Notes: generated by a model not told the origin, from the letters alone. 42,385 bases of DNA from a bacterium (GCA_027484025.1 JAIXTI010000043.1:1-42385); one strand, 5' to 3'; counted from the stretch's first letter, positions 34,137-42,385 are shown. Numbers and translations are program-made.

Positions 34137-34873
34137 GCACATCGTTCACGGTACTGGTCTGCGAAGACGAGCCACTGGCCCGCTTGCATCTGCGCGCGCT
34201 GATCGAGAGCACACCGACGCTGCTGTGGATTGGCGAAGTCGGGGATGGTCTCAACGCGGTCACGTTGATCGATCGTCTACGTCCGGACATCATTTTTCTC
34301 GACATCGAGATGCCGGAGCTGTCGGGGCTCGACGTTCTCGAGCGCACCTCGCATCGCCCCGCGGTGATCTTCACCACCGCGTTCGATGCGCACGCCGTGC
34401 AGGCGTTCGAGCTCGGTGCGGTCGACTACCTGCTCAAGCCGTTCGGTCCTGAGCGCTTCGCGACAGCGGTTGGTCGCGTGGCGCGATCACTGTCGCAGCA
34501 TGCCGGAGACGCGCCGGTCGCGGAGCGGGTGCGGTCGCAGCAAGGAGCGCTGTCGCGGGTGTTCGTCCGTGAAGGGGGCCGCATCGTCCCCATTCTGGTG
34601 CAGGAGATCGAGCGCCTCGAAGCGGAGGACGATTACGTGGCGCTGGTTGTTCGCGGGCGACGACATCTGCTCACCATTACGCTCGCGGCGCTTCTCGAGA
34701 AGCTGGATGGTCGGCGGTTCGTTCGCATCCATCGTTCGCATGCGGTCAATCTCGACTATGTCAGTGCGCTCATCCCCTTCGATGCGGCGCGTCTTTGTGT
34801 GGAGATGCGGGATGGCACGCGCCTGACGGCCAGCCGCAGCGGCACACAGCTGCTGCGCTCGCTGACGGGATAG
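34133..34873 (+). CDS. LytTR-family response regulator
   Basis: 246 aa from ATG 34133, overlapping the kinase stop. Receiver domain: acidic pair E11-D12, phospho-acceptor Asp57 (F-L-D57-I-E-M-P), Thr81 and Lys102 (L-L-K-P-F). The C-terminal LytTR DNA-binding domain runs from about residue 145: V-F-V-R-E-G-G-R-I-V-P, I-E-R-L-E-A-E-D-D-Y-V-A-L, and F-V-R-I-H-R-S-H-A-V-N-L. Probably autoregulates the receptor-TPR-kinase operon; I could not identify its direct-repeat sites. Confidence 0.93.
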   Translation: MSTSFTVLVCEDEPLARLHLRALIESTPTLLWIGEVGDGLNAVTLIDRLRPDIIFLDIEMPELSGLDVLERTSHRPAVIFTTAFDAHAVQAFELGAVDYLLKPFGPERFATAVGRVARSLSQHAGDAPVAERVRSQQGALSRVFVREGGRIVPILVQEIERLEAEDDYVALVVRGRRHLLTITLAALLEKLDGRRFVRIHRSHAVNLDYVSALIPFDAARLCVEMRDGTRLTASRSGTQLLRSLTG

Positions 34874-35087
34874 GGAGCGTCGTGCTCACCGGAAGCGCTT
34901 CGCGTGAAATTCACGGTAAGGCCAGAATGGGAGCACAACCCAATCAGGGCGCGCGCGTCGCCATAGGCACCTCGGCGGAATACTGGTCGCTATCGCCATG
35001 TGGCGCGCGCCTTGCACCCACCACGCACGTGGCGGCGTGCATTGCCGGTCGCTTCTTGAAACCCGTCCCCGCACAGACACGAGGCAC

Positions 35088-35759
35088 ATGACACCGGCAC
35101 AGCTGGGCGCGCGTGCCGGACACGCTGTCGCGGGCGTTGGCGTCGCCTACGCTGTTGTGCTCGCAGCGGGCATGGCGCAGTCTGGGTTTGCGGAGCCCAT
35201 TGGCGACCCTCTTCTTGCGATAATGGAAGTGCTGACGATTCTGTCTGCCGTTCCTCTGCTTGCGCTATTCGCCGCTGTGCAGGCTACGGTTCCACCCGAC
35301 CGCCGGCTGTGGGCGACGCTCGCGCTGTTCTTCGCCGCCATGTTTTGTTGTGCCACTACCGGCGTGCATATCGTGGAACTTACGGCAGGTCGAGCCATGG
35401 CTCGGCCCGGGCTCGTATGGCCATCGCTCCCCTACGCGGTGGAATTGTTCGCGTGGGACTTTCTCCTCGGTCTCGCGCTCCTGCTTGCAGCGCAGGCCCT
35501 CCAGGATACCTCGCGTGAGCACCGACTGCGTGAGCGGCGACTGCGTAGCTGGCTTCGCGCGACCGGCGCGCTCTGCCTCTTCGGGCTGCTCGGTCCGCTC
35601 ACAGGCTACATGCGCATCCAGCTTATTGGTGTGATTGGTTATGCCGTGCTGCTGCCGGTGGTCGCGTGGATGTTGACCGGGTGGTTTCGGCGCTCGGCCA
35701 GCGGCGGCGCACCACTCCATTGCGACGTCGAGGCACAGCGCCTGCGGGAGGCCGTATGA
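35088..35759 (+). CDS. Multi-pass membrane protein, unknown function
   Basis: 223 aa from ATG 35088, chosen for the ACGAGGCAC ribosome site. About six hydrophobic helices spread evenly through the protein (near residues 15-32, 41-58, 67-85, 105-125, 146-162 and 170-188), with a basic loop R-E-H-R-L-R-E-R-R-L-R-S. No motif gives a function. Its stop overlaps the next gene as ATGA, so the two may form one complex. The 214 bases before it hold small hairpins (GAAGCGCTTC, GTGAAATTCAC) but no gene. Confidence 0.7.
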   Translation: MTPAQLGARAGHAVAGVGVAYAVVLAAGMAQSGFAEPIGDPLLAIMEVLTILSAVPLLALFAAVQATVPPDRRLWATLALFFAAMFCCATTGVHIVELTAGRAMARPGLVWPSLPYAVELFAWDFLLGLALLLAAQALQDTSREHRLRERRLRSWLRATGALCLFGLLGPLTGYMRIQLIGVIGYAVLLPVVAWMLTGWFRRSASGGAPLHCDVEAQRLREAV

Positions 35760-36181
35760 ACAGCCCGTTGCCCCTCGGTTCGTGCCAGGCGCGACGCGCG
35801 CTGCTGGGGTTGACGGTCTTTTGCGCCGTCTCGGCCGCCATCGGAACCGTCATGGCCCTCGCGCTGCAAGGGGCGGGGGTGCCAGTCGCGTATCTCGCGG
35901 GCACCCCATTCCGGTCATTTCTTGTCCCGGGGCTGATTCTCGGGGGTCTCGTTGGCGGCACGCAGCTGGTCGCCGCGATCAGCCTCTGGCAGCGCCGACG
36001 AGTGTCGTTGCTCTGGTCGGCGATTGCGGCATTTGGCATGATGCTCTGGGTGTTCGTGGAGTTGGCCATGCTGCAGCACTACTCGTGGTTACAGGCTGTC
36101 TACTTCGCGTTGGGCGTTGTCGAGCTCGTGCTGGTGCTCGTGCTGCTCGGGATCGTTCCGCGGCGCAAAACGATGGGCTGA
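35756..36181 (+). CDS. Small membrane protein, unknown function
   Basis: 141 aa. Four hydrophobic segments (near residues 15-35, 52-75, 83-103 and 113-133). Pair with the preceding membrane protein by ATGA overlap. The basic cytoplasmic end R-R-K-T-M-G is consistent with a 4-TM protein. No family recognised. Confidence 0.68.
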   Translation: MNSPLPLGSCQARRALLGLTVFCAVSAAIGTVMALALQGAGVPVAYLAGTPFRSFLVPGLILGGLVGGTQLVAAISLWQRRRVSLLWSAIAAFGMMLWVFVELAMLQHYSWLQAVYFALGVVELVLVLVLLGIVPRRKTMG

Positions 36182-36222
36182 AACGCCCGACATGCACCTT
36201 GCCGAAGGGCGGGCCTCGTCAT

Positions 36223-36246
36223 AAACTGAACCATATGGTTCAGTTT
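36223..36246 (+). promoter_or_regulatory. 24-bp perfect palindrome covering the ArsR start codon
   Basis: The half-site AAACTGAACCAT (36223-36234) is followed without a gap by its exact reverse complement. The ArsR ATG is at 36235, the centre of the palindrome. A dimeric regulator of the ArsR class bound here would block both transcription and the start region, implying autorepression. Confidence 0.75.
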
Positions 36247-36594
36247 TCTCCCAGTCACTTCGATCAGGCCTTCGGCGCGCTCTCCGACGCCACCCGCCGC
36301 GGCGTCCTGGAAGAGCTGGGGCGCGGCGACGCGTCCATTTCGGCGCTCGCCGAGCGCTTTCAAATGACCTTGACCGGTATGCAGAAGCACGTGCGCGTGC
36401 TCGAACATGCCGGACTGGTCACGACGGAAAAGGTGGGACGCGTGCGCACCTGCCGTCTTGGTGCGCGCGGGCTGCACGAAGAAGCCGCATGGATCGAGCA
36501 CTGTCGCCGGCTCTGGAGCGCACGCTTCGATGCGCTCGACGACGTTGTGGCAGCACTCACCCGGGAGGAACGCGCAGATGGACGAGCAGAGTGA
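36235..36594 (+). CDS. ArsR-family transcriptional regulator
   Basis: 119 aa from ATG 36235; the frame is open far upstream but the palindrome and the family start (M-V-Q-F) decide it. Winged helix: A-F-G-A-L-S-D-A-T-R-R-G-V-L-E-E-L, then S-I-S-A-L-A-E-R-F-Q-M-T-L-T-G-M-Q-K-H-V-R-V-L-E-H-A-G-L-V. No Cys metal site is present, so it belongs to the non-metal ArsR group commonly paired with SRPBCC proteins. It overlaps the next gene by 17 bases. Confidence 0.92.
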   Translation: MVQFSPSHFDQAFGALSDATRRGVLEELGRGDASISALAERFQMTLTGMQKHVRVLEHAGLVTTEKVGRVRTCRLGARGLHEEAAWIEHCRRLWSARFDALDDVVAALTREERADGRAE

Positions 36595-37087
36595 ACGTGA
36601 TGGGGCCCCAGCCAAAGCGTTGACCACGGTGGAGCGGCCGTCCCCGCGCGAGGTTGTGGTGACACGCCTCGTCAACGGGCCGCCGCATCTCGTGTTCAAG
36701 GCGTGGACGACCGCCGAGCTGTTCCGGAAATGGTGGGTGCCCAAGTCGTACGGGCTCACGCTGCTGTCGTGCGAGATGGATGTGCGCGTTGGCGGGCAGT
36801 ATCGTCTGGTGTTTCTCCACGGCGACACCGAGATGGCGTTCTTTGGCACGTACACCGACGTGACCCCGCACTCGCGGCTCGTGTGGACCAACGAAGAGGG
36901 CGACCTGGGCGAGACGGTCACCACGGTGACGTTCGAGGAGCAGCAGGGGAGCACGTTCGTGGTGGTGCGCGACCTGTACCCGTCGGAAGAGGCGGTGGAC
37001 ACCGGCTCGTCGGGCGCGATGCCGGAGACGTTCGCCCAGCTCGACGAGCTGCTGGCCAGCATGACGACGGGGACGGAGACACCGTAG
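36578..37087 (+). CDS. SRPBCC/AHSA1-domain protein
   Basis: 169 aa from ATG 36578, with the strong ribosome site GGGAGGAA 8 bases upstream. The fold markers V-T-R-L-V-N-G-P-P-H-L-V-F-K-A-W-T, F-R-K-W-W-V-P and the C-terminal M-P-E-T-F-A-Q-L-D-E-L-L are those of the Activator-of-Hsp90-ATPase-like START superfamily. The hydrophobic cavity binds a small molecule or lipid; the ligand is unknown. It is the effector partner of the ArsR gene. Confidence 0.9.
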   Translation: MDEQSERDGAPAKALTTVERPSPREVVVTRLVNGPPHLVFKAWTTAELFRKWWVPKSYGLTLLSCEMDVRVGGQYRLVFLHGDTEMAFFGTYTDVTPHSRLVWTNEEGDLGETVTTVTFEEQQGSTFVVVRDLYPSEEAVDTGSSGAMPETFAQLDELLASMTTGTETP

Positions 37088-37173
37088 CTTACAGGCGTGA
37101 CGTGCTCGGATTGTCTGGGGATTCAGAACGCCTCGCACGCATTCTCACGCATTCTCATCAGGGAGCATTGAGT

Positions 37174-37767
37174 ATGGGCAAGCGTCTCAACCAGTTGTTG
37201 CATGGCTCCTCGCTTCCCACGTGGGAAGCGTTCGCCGCCGAAGTGCAGGGGACGTGGACCGATCCGTCGTTCGGCGAGCGGGCGCGCGTCGAGATTCCGC
37301 ATGCGCACGGCCCGATTGTCCTCGAGCGCGACGTGACAATGATCATGACGGGGAAAGTCATGATCCCGGTGGTGTCCACGATCTTCACGGCGCAGCGCCC
37401 CACCAACTCGGCGCACCGCTTCTCGGTCTCGCGTGCCAACTTTGCCACGTCAGTGGCGGAGTGGTTCGGTCGTCTGGATATCCACGTGGACGATCCCGCC
37501 TTCGACGAAGCATTCGTCCTGAAGGGTGACACGCCCGACTTCGTGCGCGCGCTGTTCGGTGATGCCGCGTTGCGTGACCGCTATCGCGCAGACTTCGAGG
37601 GATCGATCGCGATCAAGGATGACACGGCGTTCTTTACCGATCCGACACCTGGCATCGATCCGTTCGAGCTCACGATATCAGGGCTCATTGAGGATGCTGC
37701 GAGACTGCGCCGGGCGTACGAGCTGTTCGCCGCCACGTTGACGCGATTGCACGAGATCGGCGGCTGA
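37174..37767 (+). CDS. Hypothetical protein, possibly DUF3137-like
   Basis: 197 aa from ATG 37174, preceded by the ribosome site GGGAG. No signal or membrane segment. The stretch D-D-P-A-F-D-E-A-F-V-L-K-G-D-T-P-D-F-V-R near residue 110, followed by a short helix R-D-R-Y, resembles a pattern that I associate with DUF3137-type proteins, but without a domain search I give it low weight. Upstream, ACGCATTCTC is tandemly repeated twice (37137-37156). Confidence 0.65.
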   Translation: MGKRLNQLLHGSSLPTWEAFAAEVQGTWTDPSFGERARVEIPHAHGPIVLERDVTMIMTGKVMIPVVSTIFTAQRPTNSAHRFSVSRANFATSVAEWFGRLDIHVDDPAFDEAFVLKGDTPDFVRALFGDAALRDRYRADFEGSIAIKDDTAFFTDPTPGIDPFELTISGLIEDAARLRRAYELFAATLTRLHEIGG

Positions 37768-37819
37768 GTCGGACACGTTGCCAGAGAGGCTGAGTCCCTC
37801 TCACCATGGAGAACCACAC

Positions 37820-38086
37820 ATGAGCGAAATCAAAGTCGCGAGCGACAAACTGAAGGACACCCTCAAGCAGCTGCTGCGCGAGGGGAATGTGCGTCGGGTC
37901 GTCATTCGCAACGCGAGTGGCCGTACGTTGCTCGACATGCCGCTCACGGCAGGCGTCGCCGGCGCGGTGCTCATGCCGTTCTGGATTGCCGTCGCCGGCA
38001 TCGTGGCGCTCGCGAAGGAGTTCACGATCGTGATCGAGCGCGATCCGGATACAGCCGTCGTGCGCAGCGATACCAGCGCGCCATGA
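37820..38086 (+). CDS. DUF4342 small membrane protein
   Basis: 88 aa from ATG 37820. The pattern L-K-Q-L-L-R-E-G-N-V-R-R-V-V-I-R-N, then T-L-L-D-M-P-L-T-A-G-V-A-G and a hydrophobic helix (A-V-L-M-P-F-W-I-A-V-A-G-I-V-A-L) is that of DUF4342. Function unknown. The stop overlaps the next gene's start as ATGA, so it is coupled to the VPS10/BNR gene. Confidence 0.85.
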   Translation: MSEIKVASDKLKDTLKQLLREGNVRRVVIRNASGRTLLDMPLTAGVAGAVLMPFWIAVAGIVALAKEFTIVIERDPDTAVVRSDTSAP

Positions 38087-41000
38087 GGGGCGTCGGTCTC
38101 CTCGCATGCTGTGCCGCTCTGTCGGCGCCGCTCTCCGAACTCGCGGCGCAGGCGCGCGATCCGCTCGTGCCCCTCAACTACCGCATGCTCGGCCCGCATC
38201 GCGGCGGCCGCGCGACGGCGGTCACGGGTATCGCCGAGCAACCGCACGTGTTCTATATGGGCACGACTGGCGGTGGTGTGTGGAAGACCGATGATGCCGG
38301 CGCACACTGGCGCAACATCACCGATGGATTCCTCGATGTAGGGAACATCGGTGCCATCGATGTGGCGGACAGCGACACCAATGTCATTTGGGTGGGTACG
38401 GGCTCGGCGTCCATTCGCGGCAACTCGTCGGTGGGGCGCGGCGTGTGGCGCTCGACCGACGGCGGTCGCACGTGGGCTTTTCGCGGGTTGCGTGAGTCTG
38501 GCGCAATTGGTGAACTCATCGTGCATCCAACGAACCCGGACATGGCGTGGGTCGCCGCGCTGGGACACCCGTTCGGGAAGAACAGCGAACGCGGCGTCTT
38601 CCGCACCGTCGACGGTGGCAGCACGTGGCAACATGTGCTGGCGCTCGACGACTCCACCGGCGTCGTGTCGCTGGCGCTCAGCCCGGCGAATCCGCGTGAG
38701 CTGTACGCGGGCGCGTGGCGGGGTGAACGCAAACCGTGGACGATGATTTCCGGAGGCCCTGCCGGCGGCGTGTACAAGAGCACTGACGGCGGTGACACGT
38801 GGAGCAAACTGGGCGGTGGTCTGCCCACGGGGATCGTGGGCAAGGTGGGGCTCACCACCTCGGCCGCCAACCCCGATCGTGTGTTCGCGCTCGTGGAGCA
38901 CGCCACAGCGGGAGGCCTGTATCGCAGCGACGATCGCGGCAGCACGTGGACGCGCGTGTCCGACGACGCGCGCGTGCGCTCACGGCCCTTCTACTACGGG
39001 CATGTCGTGGCGGACCCCAGCAACGCCGACAATGTGTGGGTGCTGAATACGCCGCTGCTGCGCAGCACCGATGGCGGGCGCACCTTCGCGCAGCTTCCGG
39101 TCCCACATGGCGATACCCACGACCTGTGGATCAATCCGGTCAATCCGAAGATCTTTGCGCTGTCTGACGACGGTGGCACCGTAGTCACTCTCAATGGTGG
39201 GCGTACCTTCAGCACCATGTACAACCAACCCACCGCCGAACTGTACGACGTGGTGGTGGACAACCAGCATCCCTATCGCGTGTACGGCTCGCAGCAGGAC
39301 AACTCCGCCATCAGTGTGCTGTCGCGTCGCCTCGGCAACTCGCTGCGCCCGCAACAGGAGTGGGGCTACGCGGCGGGATGCGAAACCGGTCCCGTGGCTC
39401 TGCACCCCGACCAGCCGAACATCATCTTCGGTGGTTGCTACGGTGGCAACATCAATCGCTACGACGTTGCGCGCGATTCGCGTGTGAGTGTAGGCGTGGG
39501 GCTCGAGAGTCAGCAGGCTGCACCACGCGTGTTGCGCGACCGGTGGCAGTGGGTGGCCCCGATCGTGGTGAGCCCACACGATGCGCGCACGGTGTATCAT
39601 GCGAGTCAGTATCTCTATGCCAGTCGGGATGCCGGCAACACGTGGGCGCGCATTTCGCCCGATCTCACGCGCAACGACACCACCCTGCAGCGCTGGGCTG
39701 GCGGTCCCATTACGCCCGACAACACCGGCGTCGAGGTGTTCGGGACGATCTTCAGTGTCGTGCCATCGACACACGATGCGCGCACCATCTGGGTAGGAAC
39801 CGACGACGGTCGAGTGCACCTCACGCGCGATCATGGCACGACCTGGCGCGACATTACGCCGCCGAACATGCCGCCCTTTGCGACGGTCAATCGCATTGAA
39901 GTTTCCCCGCATGCTCCCGGACGTGCGTTCGTGGCGGTACACCGGTATCGCATGGACGATTTTGCGCCGTATATCTGGCGCACCAATGACTTCGGGCGCA
40001 CGTGGACGCCGCTTGGTACGGGTGCCAACGGGTTGCCGGTTACGCATTTCGTGCGCGTCGTCCGCGAAGATCCCGTGCGCAAAGGTCTGTTGTATGCCGG
40101 CACCGAGTTCGGGCTCTATGTCTCGCTCAACGACGGTGTGTCGTGGCAGCCCATGCAAGGGCGGCTGCCCAGCTCCCCCATTACTGACCTCAAGGTGCAT
40201 CGCGGTGATCTCGTGATTGCCACCCAGGGCCGCTCGTTCTGGGTGCTCGATGATCTGACGCCGCTGCGAGAGCTCGCGGCCGATACCACCGCGCGGGCCA
40301 TGCGCCTGTTCACCCCGCGACCGGCGGAGCGTGGCACGATTGGGGTGGCGCTGCAGGAAGTGGATTTGGTGTTGCCCGATGATCGTCCGTTTGGTGCGCA
40401 CCTCCAGTACACGCTGACGCAGCCGCAGCCCGGGCTGGTGCTGGAAGTTCGCGATGTGGCGGGGCGCGTGGTGCGTGCGTGGCGCGCCGACAGCACGCTG
40501 CCATCGTCGCAGCGCATTCCGTCGGTGGCCGGTGCGCATCGAGTCGTGTGGGATTTGCGCGGCGCGGGTCCACGTTCGGCGCGCGACCCGCTGGGTGCTG
40601 GCGGACGCGGTGTGAAGATGCCGCCGGGTCGGTATACTGTGCGGTTGACCGCGGGTAGTGTGGTGGACGAGCGACCGCTCGTCATTATCCCCAACGCCAC
40701 CGCCGGCCACACGCAGGCCGATTACGATGCGCAGTACACGCTCTCGGTGGCGGTGCGCGATACCATCAGTGCGCTGACGGCCACGCTTGATGCGTTGCGT
40801 ACGGTACGCACCGGCGCTCAGCAACTCAAAGGTCGTGCCGGCAACGCGGCGGCGGTTATCGCGCTGGCCGACAGTGTCGTGCGCGAGGTCGATGCCATTG
40901 AGCGCGCGAGTGGACCGGCGAGTGCGACCGGTCCGGTGGTACCAGCAGGGATCGCCGTGCAATACCAGACGCTCTATGGCACACTCACCGGCGACGGCGG

Positions 41001-41178
41001 CTACGGCAGCGGCTCTGCGGAAGGGCGGCCGAACGCCGCGCGATTCGCGCGGGCGCGGGAACTGGCGGTGCAGTGGGGCGTGGTGCGCGCGCAGGCCGAG
41101 CGTGTGCTGGGGCCCATGCTGACGCGGCTCAACGCGGCGGCAGCGCAGGCGGGACTGGCGGCCGTACCGCGGCCATAA
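38083..41178 (+). CDS. Sortilin/VPS10-like BNR-repeat secreted protein (paralogue 2)
   Basis: 1031 aa with a short signal sequence (M-R-G-V-G-L-L-A-C-C-A-A-L-S-A) and the mature start near Q-A-R-D. Repeated S-x-D-x-G-x-T-W blocks (R-S-T-D-G-G-R-T-W, K-S-T-D-G-G-D-T-W, R-S-D-D-R-G-S-T-W) form the propeller, followed by a FlgD/Ig-like part with M-P-P-G-R-Y-T-V-R-L and a helical C-terminus. The order of domains is the same as in the minus-strand gene at 3705-6842. Function is uncertain; a surface protein binding or processing polymers is plausible. Confidence 0.87.
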   Translation: MRGVGLLACCAALSAPLSELAAQARDPLVPLNYRMLGPHRGGRATAVTGIAEQPHVFYMGTTGGGVWKTDDAGAHWRNITDGFLDVGNIGAIDVADSDTNVIWVGTGSASIRGNSSVGRGVWRSTDGGRTWAFRGLRESGAIGELIVHPTNPDMAWVAALGHPFGKNSERGVFRTVDGGSTWQHVLALDDSTGVVSLALSPANPRELYAGAWRGERKPWTMISGGPAGGVYKSTDGGDTWSKLGGGLPTGIVGKVGLTTSAANPDRVFALVEHATAGGLYRSDDRGSTWTRVSDDARVRSRPFYYGHVVADPSNADNVWVLNTPLLRSTDGGRTFAQLPVPHGDTHDLWINPVNPKIFALSDDGGTVVTLNGGRTFSTMYNQPTAELYDVVVDNQHPYRVYGSQQDNSAISVLSRRLGNSLRPQQEWGYAAGCETGPVALHPDQPNIIFGGCYGGNINRYDVARDSRVSVGVGLESQQAAPRVLRDRWQWVAPIVVSPHDARTVYHASQYLYASRDAGNTWARISPDLTRNDTTLQRWAGGPITPDNTGVEVFGTIFSVVPSTHDARTIWVGTDDGRVHLTRDHGTTWRDITPPNMPPFATVNRIEVSPHAPGRAFVAVHRYRMDDFAPYIWRTNDFGRTWTPLGTGANGLPVTHFVRVVREDPVRKGLLYAGTEFGLYVSLNDGVSWQPMQGRLPSSPITDLKVHRGDLVIATQGRSFWVLDDLTPLRELAADTTARAMRLFTPRPAERGTIGVALQEVDLVLPDDRPFGAHLQYTLTQPQPGLVLEVRDVAGRVVRAWRADSTLPSSQRIPSVAGAHRVVWDLRGAGPRSARDPLGAGGRGVKMPPGRYTVRLTAGSVVDERPLVIIPNATAGHTQADYDAQYTLSVAVRDTISALTATLDALRTVRTGAQQLKGRAGNAAAVIALADSVVREVDAIERASGPASATGPVVPAGIAVQYQTLYGTLTGDGGYGSGSAEGRPNAARFARARELAVQWGVVRAQAERVLGPMLTRLNAAAAQAGLAAVPRP

Positions 41179-41223
41179 TTCCTGAACTGGGGTATACCGC
41201 TCAACCCTTCTCGAGGAGACACC

Positions 41224-41697
41224 ATGTCCGATGTGAACACCCGCCATATTCTGATTGCCAGCTTCAACACGCCGGGCGGCGCCGAGGGCGGCGTGGCGCA
41301 GCTCAAAGCCGCGTCCATCGGGCTCGGCAATGTCGCCGTCATTACGCGCGACGGCAGTGGCGAGGTGAACTTCACCGAGTCGCAGGATTGGGGAGTCGGC
41401 AAGAGCGCACTCGTTGGCGCGTTGGCGGGACTCATTCTGCCGGGCGTCGGCACCATTACCCTCGCGGCCGGCGGGGCCTTGGCGGCCTACTTCCTCGACC
41501 TTGGCTTCCCGGATGCCTTGCTACAGCAAATGGGTGAGGGGCTCACGACCAATTCCTCGATGCTCGTCGCGTTGGTCGATGCCGCCAGCAAGACGCGCGC
41601 AGGCGAAGTGCTGGCGCAAGGCGGCGGTGTCGTGTTGGCGAGCACCGACGAGACCGAACTGGCGCGAGCCATGGAATCCGTGAAGCGCACGTCGTAG
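41224..41697 (+). CDS. DUF1269 membrane protein
   Basis: 157 aa from ATG 41224, with ribosome site GAGGAG 6 bases upstream. The pattern A-V-I-T-R-D-G-S-G-E-V, then E-S-Q-D-W-G-V-G-K-S-A-L-V-G-A-L-A-G-L-I-L-P-G is that of DUF1269 proteins, with a central Gly/Ala-rich membrane hairpin. Function unknown; related proteins often occur near stress genes. Confidence 0.85.
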   Translation: MSDVNTRHILIASFNTPGGAEGGVAQLKAASIGLGNVAVITRDGSGEVNFTESQDWGVGKSALVGALAGLILPGVGTITLAAGGALAAYFLDLGFPDALLQQMGEGLTTNSSMLVALVDAASKTRAGEVLAQGGGVVLASTDETELARAMESVKRTS

Positions 41698-41741
41698 TCG
41701 GGGTGTGCCCGCGGCGATCCTGCTCACCGTAACGTCGTTCG

Positions 41742-42284
41742 TCATCCGACGGATTGCTCATGCATGGGACGCGTGAGCTCGAACAGAATCGTTTCGGGCC
41801 CTTCGGTCCCGGTGCCGAGCAATCGGAAGCCACGTTTGGTGAGCACTCCAATGGACGGCGTGAGCTCCGGCAGCGTATGCGCGGTGACGCGCGTGATCAT
41901 GGGGTGAGCAAAGGCGAACGCCACGATCGCGTTCACCGCCTCTGAGGCATAGCCGTTACGCTGATGCGCCTCGAGGACGCTGTAACCAATCTCGACGGTC
42001 CCGTCGTCAGAGGGACCGCCTTTAAAGCCGATATTGCCGACAAGCGTGCCTCTACCGGACTCGGCGCGACGCACCATGTACCAGTTGGACCATCCTGGCG
42101 GATTGGTCTTGAGCAGCTCCATGAGCCATCGCTGCGAATCTTCGTCGTTGAGCGGCGGTGGCCACACGGATGGCACTTTGGCATTCACCAGCTCTGCGAA
42201 CAGCGCGAGGTCATGCAACTCGGCCTCCGCCATCGCGAGCGTGCCGCATACGATATCGAGTCGTACGGTACGTAACGTGTTCAT
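41742..42284 (-). CDS. GNAT-family N-acetyltransferase
   Basis: 180 aa from ATG 42284; the frame is open to 42335 but the stop of an upstream gene 2 bases before ATG 42284 supports the shorter form. The acetyl-CoA site is degenerate but clear: E-I-G-Y-S-V-L-E-A-H-Q-R-N-G-Y-A-S-E-A-V (motif A, Q-x-x-G-Y-A), and the C-terminal L-T-K-R-G-F-R-L-L. Typical of the RimJ/RimL subfamily that modifies N-termini or small molecules. Target unknown. Confidence 0.9.
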   Translation of the reverse strand: MNTLRTVRLDIVCGTLAMAEAELHDLALFAELVNAKVPSVWPPPLNDEDSQRWLMELLKTNPPGWSNWYMVRRAESGRGTLVGNIGFKGGPSDDGTVEIGYSVLEAHQRNGYASEAVNAIVAFAFAHPMITRVTAHTLPELTPSIGVLTKRGFRLLGTGTEGPETILFELTRPMHEQSVG

Positions 42285-42285
42285 G

Positions 42286-42385
42286 TCAATCGAAAGTTGA
42301 TGGGTCGGACGCGTCGCCGGCTCCATACCGCGCACGCAGCACGGCGAAGGCTGCCGTGAGCTCGGCGGGCGCTCCGCGTGGAGCG
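42286..42385 (-). CDS. C-terminus of an unidentified gene (5' end outside the window)
   Basis: The minus strand is open from the window edge to a TGA at 42286-42288 and reads A-P-A-E-L-T-A-A-F-A-V-L-R-A-R-Y-G-A-G-D-A-S-D-P-S-T-F-D. It has the composition of a genuine C-terminus, and the GNAT start follows 1 base after its stop, as expected in an operon. Family unknown. Confidence 0.5.
   Translation of the reverse strand, partial: APRGAPAELTAAFAVLRARYGAGDASDPSTFD

Noticed and set aside
34874..35087. Possible genes or riboswitch in the gap after the LytTR gene
   Set aside because: Only short palindromes (GAAGCGCTTC, GTGAAATTCAC) and no conserved aptamer pattern or good start site; the short frames there are shadows.
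37137..37156. Two tandem copies of ACGCATTCTC as a CRISPR or iteron start
   Set aside because: Only two contiguous copies, no spacers and no associated genes.
38980..41247. 755-aa open frame antisense to the second VPS10/BNR gene
   Set aside because: Low-complexity Arg/His composition, no motif; explained by third-position GC on the real strand.

Overview
The window is GC-rich bacterial chromosome with Gram-negative features: a TonB-dependent receptor, several lipoprotein signal peptides, and secreted hydrolases with Ala-X-Ala-type signal peptides. The mix of two sortilin/VPS10-like BNR-repeat proteins, an LVIVD-repeat lipoprotein, a secreted penicillin-acylase homologue, many serine hydrolases and little operon conservation resembles Gemmatimonadota. 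That assignment is an inference from gene content; there is no rRNA or other marker here.

Layout. 1-6.8 kb: a truncated class-C-type serine hydrolase fused to a DUF4440-like domain, a class-A-type serine hydrolase, then on the minus strand a sulfatase and a 1045-aa VPS10/BNR protein. 7-10.1 kb: a lone PLD nuclease-helicase-DUF3427 protein of the SauUSI type IV restriction class, with a divergent 68-aa ORF. 10.5-13.5 kb: another serine hydrolase, an unrecognised 389-aa protein and a small lipoprotein. 13.6-15.7 kb: three tightly packed genes, namely an HtrA-like protein with PDZ domain that has lost its catalytic His and Ser, a PDZ-less protease of the same fold with an intact triad, and a small LuxR-type regulator. 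15.8-17.3 kb: a lipoprotein, a TM/coiled-coil protein, and an AbrB-Doc toxin-antitoxin pair with inverted repeats upstream. 17.4-21.5 kb: LVIVD lipoprotein, RHH-VapC toxin-antitoxin pair with a palindrome over the antitoxin start, SIMPL protein and a small membrane protein. 21.5-25.8 kb: a probable GEMM-type cyclic-dinucleotide riboswitch ahead of a subtilisin-like lipoprotein, then a convergent penicillin acylase. 25.9-29.9 kb: DUF3332 lipoprotein with a strong terminator, a membrane protein, and a TetR-SDR operon whose SDR gene is split by an IS110-family element. 30-34.9 kb: an apparent operon of TonB-dependent receptor, TPR protein, LytS-type kinase and LytTR regulator. 35-38.1 kb: two membrane proteins, an ArsR-SRPBCC pair with a 24-bp perfect palindrome on the ArsR start, an unknown protein and a DUF4342 protein. 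38.1-42.4 kb: a second VPS10/BNR protein, a DUF1269 protein, and on the minus strand a GNAT acetyltransferase preceded by the last codons of another gene.

The observations I rate highest are the riboswitch, the split active/inactive HtrA pair with its own regulator, the IS110 insertion (the host gene can be read across it, and the non-coding end holds a possible bridge-RNA guide), and the stand-alone SauUSI-like enzyme. No stretch longer than about 300 bases lacks a gene or a described element. No tRNA, rRNA or CRISPR array was seen.
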